A DNA stretch of 13,277 nt from Clostridiaceae bacterium (GTDB lineage Bacteria > Bacillota > Clostridia > UBA1212 > DUPL01): the NCBI GenBank assembly GCA_012522035.1, contig JAAYLF010000234.1, positions 1 to 13,277 of the forward strand, written 5' to 3'. Below the pieces are notes generated by a model. The model searched no databases. It saw only the letters and a program-made list of their open reading frames with translations, and was not told the origin of the DNA. A program made the position numbers and the translations under genes. Below, piece after piece: positions 7,782 to 13,277 of the stretch; position 1 is the stretch's first letter; every line of letters begins with the position of its first letter.

Positions 7782-8678
7782 ATGTCAAAGGAGACGCAGA
7801 AAAGCAAGTTCGACAGACCGAGAAAGTTTGGGGACAGAAAGGATGGATGGAGGGTTAGGAATATAGATCCTTACATGAACATTGTTCCTGTACTGATGCC
7901 TGGCAGAAATGCTTCTTGCATATATTTCAGTGAAACGGTTGATGCTACAAAATTGGTTGAGTTTGTGAAAAGACTGAACGAGGATGAACAGGCAAAACAG
8001 GAGAAGGGAATCAAAAAGTATACATATTTCGGAGTGTTCATGGCTGCGCTGGTTAGGACACTGGCGATGCGTCCTCATCTTAATCGTTTTATTTCATCAG
8101 GCAAAATATATCAGAGGAGGAATATAAAGCTTTGTTTTGTAGCGAAAAAGGACATGACGGAAGAAGCGCCTGAAACCGATGTGCTTGCGGTATTCAAAAG
8201 AGATGCGAATCTTGATGATGTTATGAGGAAGCTGCAGGGAGGAATCAGGGCAGCAAAAGAGGGCGAAGATGAGACTACGGATGTATTGAATGTTCTTTTC
8301 AAGCTGCCAACCTTCATACTCAGGGGATTCAAGGGGCTTATGGATTTATTGCTGATATTTGACCTGTTTCCAAAATCTTTGGAATCGGTGGATCCAATGC
8401 AGGCAAGTGCTTTTGTAAGCAACCTGGGCAGCATAAACCTTGTCAATGTACCTTTCCATCATTTGTATGAAAGAGGCACATGTTCTTTGTTTGTGGTAAT
8501 GGGCAACATTTATCCAGAAGGCGACAGATTCAAAATGAACTTTACTGTAAAGCTTCATGAAAGAGTATCGAACGGCTTTTATTACATACGTTCCATTGAA
8601 TTTTTCAAAGAGCTTTTGAATAATCCTGAGGTATTGCTTGAAAGTCCATCGGAAGACGAAATTCCATTGGATATTTAA
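7782..8678 (+). CDS. Stand-alone E2 / chloramphenicol-acetyltransferase-fold protein, altered active site
   Basis: The protein has 298 residues. It resembles the catalytic domain of 2-oxoacid dehydrogenase E2 acyltransferases: RPHLNRFI (97-104), FVSNLGSINL (211-220), and the C-terminal HERVSNGFYYIRSIEFFKELL region (from 259), which aligns with the DHRxxDG-containing end of E2. There is no lipoyl domain and no E1/E3-binding domain, and no dehydrogenase genes lie nearby, so it is not part of a pyruvate-dehydrogenase-type complex. In the DHRVVDG alignment the catalytic His is replaced by Glu260 and Asp by Asn264, although His259 sits one residue earlier. It could be a CoA-dependent acyltransferase with a shifted site, or a non-catalytic trimer-forming relative. 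It lies 14 bases behind the beta-helix gene and 20 bases before the CPBP gene, so an operon is likely. Confidence 0.8.
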   Translation: MSKETQKSKFDRPRKFGDRKDGWRVRNIDPYMNIVPVLMPGRNASCIYFSETVDATKLVEFVKRLNEDEQAKQEKGIKKYTYFGVFMAALVRTLAMRPHLNRFISSGKIYQRRNIKLCFVAKKDMTEEAPETDVLAVFKRDANLDDVMRKLQGGIRAAKEGEDETTDVLNVLFKLPTFILRGFKGLMDLLLIFDLFPKSLESVDPMQASAFVSNLGSINLVNVPFHHLYERGTCSLFVVMGNIYPEGDRFKMNFTVKLHERVSNGFYYIRSIEFFKELLNNPEVLLESPSEDEIPLDI

Positions 8679-8688
8679 TAATTTTTGT

Positions 8689-8694
8689 GAGGTG
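8689..8694 (+). promoter_or_regulatory. Ribosome binding site that fixes the CPBP start
   Basis: GAGGTG lies 4 bases before the ATG at 8699. A GTG at 8687 is in frame but overlaps this site, so it cannot be the start. Confidence 0.7.
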
Positions 8695-8698
8695 TGGT

Positions 8699-9571
8699 AT
8701 GCAATCTAAAGTTGGTCGTTTCTTTATTGGTGTTTTGTTGGCAGCAGCTGCTTTCCTTGTATACTTTCTGATAAGCAACGGAATCGGTGTGGTAGTTTTG
8801 TTTTTGATTAGTGCGGTGTTTGCAGCACAAAATCCGGAAATGGATCCCCAGCAGTTGGAGAATAAACTGAACGATGTTTTCCAAGGTCTTGTTCCAACCA
8901 TATTTGTTTTAACCACAATAGTCTTGGTTATACTTTCCTATGCTTTTTTTATATTCATGAACAAGAATTTCAAAGATTATACAAGGTTCAAGAAAATTCA
9001 GTGGCCTTTTGTAATGCTGTCTTTTTTCCTTGGATATGCATTGAACATGGCATCCCTTGCATTGATGGAACTTGTGCCAATATCCCAATCCTGGTTTGAG
9101 GATCATGAACAGCATGTAACCTTTTATGGCCCGGTTATCTTCATCATACTTGCAGTTGTTGTCTGTGCTCCTTTATTGGAAGAAATCGTTTTCAGAGGAC
9201 TTATATACACAGTCTTGAAAAAACATTCCGCAACTTGGATAGCAGCCTTGATTTCAGCGGTTGTGTTCGGTGCGGTTCATGGCAACATGCTGCAGGCAAT
9301 TTACGCAGGAATCATGGGTCTTGTCTGTGTATATGTATATGAAATGACGGAGTCGCTTTTAGGTTCCATTCTTGTGCATCTTGGATTTAACGCCACAGAT
9401 ATTGTTAACGGTCTGATACAAGCATTTGTGGGTGTCAGGTTTGACAAGCTTCCATCCATACCATTGTTGATTGCTTCTGGAATTGCAACTGCGGTAATGA
9501 TGGTTTTGCTTTTCAATTTAAACAGAAAGAACAAATATGCACGAGATATATATAGAATGACATTAAAATAG
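8699..9571 (+). CDS. CPBP-family intramembrane metalloprotease (CAAX/Abi-like)
   Basis: The protein has 290 residues and several hydrophobic segments (about 8-43, 65-87, 105-126, 143-160, 180-193, 203-214 and 250-275), so it is an integral membrane protein. The family signatures are clear: motif 1 is EEIVFRG, with Glu161, Glu162 and Arg166; motif 2 is FGAVHGN with His194; motif 3 is ILVHLGFN with His227 and Asn231. These are the residues that form the active site in Rce1-type proteases. Bacterial members process membrane-bound or prenylated peptides or give immunity to bacteriocins; no substrate can be inferred here. It is the last gene of the cluster and lies 20 bases behind the E2-like gene. 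No clear terminator follows. Confidence 0.9.
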   Translation: MQSKVGRFFIGVLLAAAAFLVYFLISNGIGVVVLFLISAVFAAQNPEMDPQQLENKLNDVFQGLVPTIFVLTTIVLVILSYAFFIFMNKNFKDYTRFKKIQWPFVMLSFFLGYALNMASLALMELVPISQSWFEDHEQHVTFYGPVIFIILAVVVCAPLLEEIVFRGLIYTVLKKHSATWIAALISAVVFGAVHGNMLQAIYAGIMGLVCVYVYEMTESLLGSILVHLGFNATDIVNGLIQAFVGVRFDKLPSIPLLIASGIATAVMMVLLFNLNRKNKYARDIYRMTLK

Positions 9572-9583
9572 CATGTTTTGCAA

Positions 9584-9611
9584 TTGAATTTTTCTGATTG
9601 TATGTTACAAT
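9584..9611 (+). promoter_or_regulatory. Putative promoter of the isomerase-sulfatase operon
   Basis: TTGAAT (9584-9589), a 16-base spacer and TACAAT (9606-9611), preceded by TGT (extended -10, TGnTACAAT), lie in the 74-base gap after the CPBP gene. Transcription would start near 9618, about 28 bases before the ATG, marking the start of a new transcription unit. Confidence 0.5.
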
Positions 9612-9634
9612 GCAAAAAGAGCTATAAATGAGGT

Positions 9635-9641
9635 GGAGGTG
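9635..9641 (+). promoter_or_regulatory. Ribosome binding site that fixes the first isomerase start
   Basis: GGAGGTG lies 4 bases before the ATG at 9646. The in-frame ATG at 9628 precedes the site and is rejected. Confidence 0.8.
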
Positions 9642-9645
9642 CGAT

Positions 9646-10413
9646 ATGAGGTTTGGTATTTGTGTTGGGGTAAACCAAGTCAAGTATTTGAAAGAGATTG
9701 ACTGTGACTATGCCGAGGTGTCTCTTGCTGGTATTGCTGAAATGACGGATGAAGAGTTTGACAGGCTTTGCGAAGAGAATTCAAAAAGCGATGTAAAGAT
9801 TGAAGCTGCCAACGGATTTTTTCCTGCACATATAAGGGTGGTATGGCCGGATTTTAATGCAAAGCAGATATCGGAGTATACGAATCGGGCTCTTGGAAGA
9901 GCATCGAAACTGGGTATTGATACTTGCATTCTTGGCAGCGGAAGAAGCAGAATGTATTCCGAAGGTTATTCCCATGAAAAGGCTATTGAGGATTTTACCA
10001 ATGCTTTGAGGATTGTAGGCGACATTGCCAGCAAGTACAACATAATGGTTGGTATTGAGCCTTTGTCCTATGCGGAGACGAATGTTGTCAATACCGTTCT
10101 TGATGCCCTGGAGGTGTCAAGAAGAACAGGCAGCGACCATATTAAAGTCATGGCGGACTTTTTCCATATGATGAACAACAAAGAAGATCTTGATTCGTTG
10201 AAGGAAGTAGGAAAAGACCTTGTACATGTACATGTTTCGGCTTATTCTATTCCTGGAAGACCTGCTCCCTCCAGTCCTGATGAAGACAGATACAAGGAAT
10301 TCTTTGACATCCTGAGGGAGATAGGTTTTGATGGCAGGGTAAGTGTGGAAGCCGTCATAAAAGATTTGGTAAAGGAAGGCAAGACTGCGCTGGAAGTTTT
10401 GAGAAACCTATAA
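9646..10413 (+). CDS. Xylose-isomerase-like TIM barrel, DTE-like sugar epimerase/isomerase
   Basis: The protein has 255 residues, is soluble, and belongs to the AP-endonuclease-2/xylose-isomerase-like superfamily. The segment GIEPLSYAET (136-145), with Glu138 and Glu144, matches the metal-binding EPLNRYET region of D-tagatose 3-epimerase and D-allulose 3-epimerase. ADFFHMM (170-176) supplies Asp171 and His174, HVHVS (194-198) the third ligand His196, and SVEA (233-236) the last, Glu235. All four metal ligands of a sugar epimerase are thus present. It is shorter than typical 3-epimerases (about 285-295 residues), and its sugar is unknown. HVHVSAYSIPGR resembles the HVHVSD segment of that group. 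It is the first gene of a tight operon with two further barrel paralogues (20 bases to the next) and a sulfatase-like gene. Its start is set by a ribosome binding site 4 bases upstream. Confidence 0.88.
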   Translation: MRFGICVGVNQVKYLKEIDCDYAEVSLAGIAEMTDEEFDRLCEENSKSDVKIEAANGFFPAHIRVVWPDFNAKQISEYTNRALGRASKLGIDTCILGSGRSRMYSEGYSHEKAIEDFTNALRIVGDIASKYNIMVGIEPLSYAETNVVNTVLDALEVSRRTGSDHIKVMADFFHMMNNKEDLDSLKEVGKDLVHVHVSAYSIPGRPAPSSPDEDRYKEFFDILREIGFDGRVSVEAVIKDLVKEGKTALEVLRNL

Positions 10414-10433
10414 CTCCTTTGTGAGGTGAAAAA

Positions 10434-11273
10434 ATGAATATTGGAATAACAACCAGAAGTTTTACAGGCTTGACGAATGAGGAAGCCGCCCGCATGATTG
10501 CTGGAATAGGTTACAAGTGTACGGAACTTTGTCTTGTCCAGAACGATTCGAATTACTGGAGGTATAACGGAAGGACGGACTTGTCCGACATGACACTTGA
10601 CAGATTTCTTGGTATTGTGGAATGTTACAGAAAACAGAATCTTGAAGTTGCGGCACTTGGTGTATTCACCAACCTAATAGAAAAGGATCCGGACGAAAGA
10701 AAGGCGAATCTGGAGTACTTTGCAAAACATATGGAGCTGGCAAGTCATGCAGGTATCAAGGGTTTGTCAACTGAATGCGGCTTTGATCCGCAGTCAAGGG
10801 GAGTGCAGACGCACAGATACGAGTCGGATTTCAACATGCTTAAGGAAAGCGTTTCGTATTTGGCAGATCTGGCAGAGAAATATGATGTATATGTCGCTAT
10901 TGAGCCTTGTGTACTGGATGTTATCCCTTCTGCGAAAAGAATGAGGGATTTTATCGAGCAGATAGGTTCCGACAGGGTTAAGGTCTTATTGGATCCAGCA
11001 AACCTGATAGCAAATTCTTCAGAGGAAGACATGTTCAGATACCTTAAAGATCACATCTTCTATTTTCACGGAAAAGACAGAAAGGTCAACGATACCTACG
11101 GTCGTCTTATTGGCGACGGGGATATCGATTGGTCTTTATTTTTATCTCTTTATCATACTTATACGGAAGGATTTCCGTTCATAATCGAGTATCCAAACAA
11201 GGATACCGCCAGGATGACTTATGAGAGGGTCATGAGGTTCAACGAAGAAAGTTTAAAATTAATGAACAGATAG
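10434..11273 (+). CDS. Xylose-isomerase-like TIM barrel protein (IolE/Hyi-like)
   Basis: The protein has 279 residues and a GAGGTG ribosome binding site 6 bases before the ATG. Metal ligands of the sugar isomerase/epimerase superfamily are all visible: Glu157 (AIEPC), Asp187 (LLDPANL), His212 (YFHGKD, with Lys214 and Asp215) and Glu252 (IIEYP). The motif GDGDIDW (227-233) is a hallmark of the IolE/Hyi/EboC-type branch, where it closes over the substrate. The reaction could be isomerisation, epimerisation or dehydration of a keto-sugar or sugar acid. The substrate is not readable. It differs in sequence from both neighbours, so the three are diverged paralogues rather than recent duplicates. 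The next gene follows after 8 bases. Confidence 0.88.
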   Translation: MNIGITTRSFTGLTNEEAARMIAGIGYKCTELCLVQNDSNYWRYNGRTDLSDMTLDRFLGIVECYRKQNLEVAALGVFTNLIEKDPDERKANLEYFAKHMELASHAGIKGLSTECGFDPQSRGVQTHRYESDFNMLKESVSYLADLAEKYDVYVAIEPCVLDVIPSAKRMRDFIEQIGSDRVKVLLDPANLIANSSEEDMFRYLKDHIFYFHGKDRKVNDTYGRLIGDGDIDWSLFLSLYHTYTEGFPFIIEYPNKDTARMTYERVMRFNEESLKLMNR

Positions 11274-11281
11274 GAGGAAAT

Positions 11282-12079
11282 ATGATTAAGCTTGGTGTCA
11301 ACACTGTTTTGTTTAAAGCCTACAGCCTGAGAGAGGCTTGCAGGGCGATTGGTAAGGCGGGATACGACGGTATCGAGATTTCAGCCATTAAGGGTATGTG
11401 CGAGCATTTAAACCTTGATGACTGGAAAAAGGATAAGGCCGAGATTCTATCAGTTACAGACGAGTTCGGTCTTGAGCTTTTGTCAACGGAAGTGGCTTCT
11501 CTTGATAGGGACCGGCTTCTAAAAGCCTTTGAAGCGTGTGCTGAAATAGGTATACCTGTTGTAAATATTGGGCCTGGGTGCAAGTCTGATGACGAAGAAT
11601 CGTTGAAGAAGTCCGTTGAAACATTGAAATCTCTAGCTGAACTTGCTGCACAGTACAAAGTTACATTATGTGTGAAAGCTCATGTGGGGGCGGCAATATA
11701 CAATACCCCGACCACCCTTTATGCGATGGAGCAAATTGACAATCCCTGGTTTGGAATTGACATGGATCCAAGCCATATACACAGGGCAGGGGAAAAGCCG
11801 GAGGAGGCACTGCCGAGTGTGCTGAGCAGGGTAAGGCATATACATATAAGGGATTGCAAGGGGTTGGGACCTTCCCCTGGCGAGCCTGCAAACCAAGCCT
11901 GCGGCAGAGGGGACATAAATCTGTTTGGATATTTCAAGGCCATGGTGGAGGGCAACTATTCAGGTCCTGTTTGTCTTGAGGTTATTGGTCCTGATCAGGA
12001 TTTGGTCGAAGCGTCAATTATAGCTGCGGAAAGCTATGGATATATGAATGCTTGTTTGAAAATACTTGGAGCAAGGTAA
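11282..12079 (+). CDS. Xylose-isomerase-like TIM barrel protein with altered metal site
   Basis: The protein has 265 residues; GGAGG lies 4 bases before the ATG, directly after the stop of the preceding gene. The fold is shown by an N-terminal LGVNTVLF strand, GYDGIEIS (27-34), STEVASLD (68-75), GIDMDPSHIHRAG (158-170), HIHIRDCKG (186-194) and CLEVIG (231-236). Asp162, His188 and Glu233 occupy the later metal-ligand positions. The position of the first Glu ligand (as in IEP of its neighbours) is Lys132 in VKAHVGAAI. This should change or remove the metal centre or the catalytic acid/base, so its chemistry may differ from a normal epimerase. KxHVG-type variants may define a subfamily, but this cannot be checked here. 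It lies 14 bases before the sulfatase-like gene, whose ribosome binding site overlaps this gene's stop. Confidence 0.85.
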   Translation: MIKLGVNTVLFKAYSLREACRAIGKAGYDGIEISAIKGMCEHLNLDDWKKDKAEILSVTDEFGLELLSTEVASLDRDRLLKAFEACAEIGIPVVNIGPGCKSDDEESLKKSVETLKSLAELAAQYKVTLCVKAHVGAAIYNTPTTLYAMEQIDNPWFGIDMDPSHIHRAGEKPEEALPSVLSRVRHIHIRDCKGLGPSPGEPANQACGRGDINLFGYFKAMVEGNYSGPVCLEVIGPDQDLVEASIIAAESYGYMNACLKILGAR

Positions 12080-12086
12080 AGGAGGT
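12079..12086 (+). promoter_or_regulatory. Ribosome binding site of the sulfatase-like gene
   Basis: AAGGAGGT begins on the last base of the preceding stop codon and lies 7 bases before the ATG at 12094. It is close to the full anti-16S complement, suggesting strong, coupled translation. Confidence 0.85.
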
Positions 12087-12093
12087 AGTACTC

Positions 12094-13277
12094 ATGTCAA
12101 AAAAGAGACCGAATATTGTTTTTTTTGGTATTGATAGTTTGCGCTCAGACCATATGAGCCTGTATGGCTACAAGAGACTCACCACACCCCATATAGACAA
12201 GTATGCCCAGGGTGGGGTTGTGTTCGAGCACTGCTTCAGTCCCCATATTCCTACTACCAGTGGATATTCCTCCATGCTTACGGGCATGGACTGTTTTGGA
12301 ACAAATGTGGTGGCTTTAAGGCATGTGGGCAGAATTGCTGAGGGTGTAAGAACTCTGCCTGAGATACTTAAGGATTACGGATACAACACTACTTGCATTG
12401 GCTTCAGAGGCAATGCGGCTTCAAGAGGTTTTGACACATACATTGACTATGAGGGCTGGGGCGCTTCTGAAGATGGAAGGGCACACAAGGCTGAAAACTT
12501 GAATGCGGTGGCTCTGCCGGAACTTGAAAGACTGCACAAGGAGGGTAAACCATTTATGCTGTTTATGAGGCATATGGATCCGCATTCCCCATATCTGCCG
12601 CCTGAACCATTCCACAAGATGTTTTACCAGGGTGATGAGTTTGACAAAAACAACAGATCCCTTGAAAAGGTTTATGAGTTCAAACCTTTTAGAGATTATT
12701 TCTATTCCTGGTTCCCGCCTCACTGCACGGATGCGGAGTACATAATTGCACAGTATGATGCAGCCATAGCCTATATGGATTTGTGCATACAGAGCATTCT
12801 TGCCAAGATTGAAGCTTTGGGAATAGAAGAGGAAACCCTTGTAATATTTACTTCCGACCATGGAGAGACGCTGATGGAGCATGACTGCTATTTTGACCAT
12901 CATGGTCTGTATGACTGTACATTGAATGTTCCTCTAATTATTAGATACAAGGGGCTGCCCAAAGGCATGAGAATCAAGGATTACTGCCAGCTTAAGGACA
13001 TTGTGCCAACCCTTCTTGATATTCTGGATATTGAATATGACAAGGATGCGCTGCAGGGAAGAAGTCTTATGCCTCTTGTACGGGGAGAATACCGGGAGCC
13101 CGAACCTGAATTCTACATTACTGAATGTACTTGGATGAGAAAGCACGGCTGGAGGACGCCGGAGTGGAAACTTATTGTTGCTCTAGAGCCGGATTTCCAC
13201 TTCAAACCCGAGATAGAACTGTATAATCTGGTTAAGGATCCTGAGGAAAATCACAATGTGGCTTCGGAAAATCCTGA
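12094..13277 (+). CDS. Sulfatase-family (alkaline phosphatase superfamily) hydrolase with Thr in place of the formylglycine residue, partial
   Basis: The frame is open from the ATG to the right edge (394 complete codons); the C-terminus is missing. There is no signal peptide, so the protein is likely cytoplasmic. Features of the sulfatase fold are an N-terminal NIVFFGIDSLRSDH (Asp14 is a metal ligand), HMDPHSPY (160-167), FTSDHGE (252-258, ligands Asp255 and His256), and the late RTPEWKLI (354-361), whose Lys359 corresponds to the substrate-binding Lys of sulfatases, followed by ELYNL and DPEEN. The catalytic loop reads PTTSGYSSMLTG (53-64). Thr54 aligns with the Cys/Ser that becomes formylglycine, and Ser56/Tyr58 replace the Pro/Arg of C-x-P-x-R. 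Thr is the nucleophile in related phosphotransferases. The enzyme may therefore be a phosphohydrolase or phosphotransferase, or a sulfatase of unusual type, acting on a sugar derivative with the three barrel proteins. Confidence 0.85.
   Translation, partial: MSKKRPNIVFFGIDSLRSDHMSLYGYKRLTTPHIDKYAQGGVVFEHCFSPHIPTTSGYSSMLTGMDCFGTNVVALRHVGRIAEGVRTLPEILKDYGYNTTCIGFRGNAASRGFDTYIDYEGWGASEDGRAHKAENLNAVALPELERLHKEGKPFMLFMRHMDPHSPYLPPEPFHKMFYQGDEFDKNNRSLEKVYEFKPFRDYFYSWFPPHCTDAEYIIAQYDAAIAYMDLCIQSILAKIEALGIEEETLVIFTSDHGETLMEHDCYFDHHGLYDCTLNVPLIIRYKGLPKGMRIKDYCQLKDIVPTLLDILDIEYDKDALQGRSLMPLVRGEYREPEPEFYITECTWMRKHGWRTPEWKLIVALEPDFHFKPEIELYNLVKDPEENHNVASENP

Noticed and set aside
10221..10232. Perfect 12-base palindrome TGTACATGTACA
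   Set aside because: It encodes the conserved VHVHV metal-site strand of the first isomerase and sits deep in the gene, so it is most simply a coding coincidence rather than an operator.
9646..12079. Calling the three barrel proteins endonuclease IV (DNA repair)
   Set aside because: They share the superfamily fold, but the visible metal-site motifs (EPLSYAET, FHGKD, GDGDIDW) are those of sugar isomerases/epimerases and lack the extra His/Asp ligands of a three-zinc endonuclease IV site.
12421..12903. Minus-strand open frame of 160 codons
   Set aside because: It is antisense to the sulfatase-like gene, which shows strong family motifs through this stretch.

Overview
The window reads as chromosomal DNA of a Gram-positive, moderately AT-rich Clostridia-type bacterium. 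The evidence is strong purine-rich ribosome binding sites (AAGGAGG, GGAGGTG) before nearly every gene, sigma-A-like TTGNNN/TATAAT promoters, a DUF2156 protein, a paired heterodimeric ABC exporter of the kind common in Firmicutes, and a secreted glycosidase-like protein. The exact genus cannot be read from the sequence. No rRNA, tRNA, CRISPR array, insertion sequence or integrase was seen. Coding density is very high: the largest gap is the divergent promoter region of about 160 bases at 6015-6172.

Left half (minus strand). A two-gene operon runs leftward from about 6050. It encodes the two half-transporters of a heterodimeric ABC exporter (6014-4215 and 4222-2267), which overlap by 8 bases. 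One subunit carries the degenerate Walker B and H-loop, and the other carries the degenerate signature motif, so the pair should form one active and one inactive ATP site. Downstream of it, behind its own promoter, is a secreted protein that runs off the left edge. It has a signal peptide, a beta-sandwich-like N-terminal region, a glycosidase-like TIM barrel (GH99/GH71-like GWNEW motif) and the beginning of a CBM9-like domain.

Middle (plus strand, 6173-9571). Four closely spaced genes encode a DUF2156 acyltransferase-fold protein, a stand-alone GlmU-like left-handed beta-helix protein, a free-standing E2/chloramphenicol-acetyltransferase-fold protein with an altered active-site motif and no lipoyl domain, and a CPBP-family membrane metalloprotease. 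The first three point to acyl or aminoacyl transfer, perhaps on envelope or sugar substrates, but no pathway can be assigned.

Right part (plus strand, 9646-13277). A new promoter near 9584-9611 precedes a tight operon. It encodes three different xylose-isomerase-like TIM-barrel proteins (sugar isomerase/epimerase superfamily) and a sulfatase-family protein cut by the right edge. The first barrel resembles D-tagatose/D-allulose 3-epimerases, the second is IolE/Hyi-like with a full metal site, and the third has lost the first metal-binding glutamate (Lys instead). The sulfatase-like protein has Thr where the formylglycine Cys/Ser belongs. Together these look like an uncharacterised carbohydrate-processing system acting on a modified (sulfated or phosphorylated) or rare sugar. 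This operon is the most interesting part of the window.
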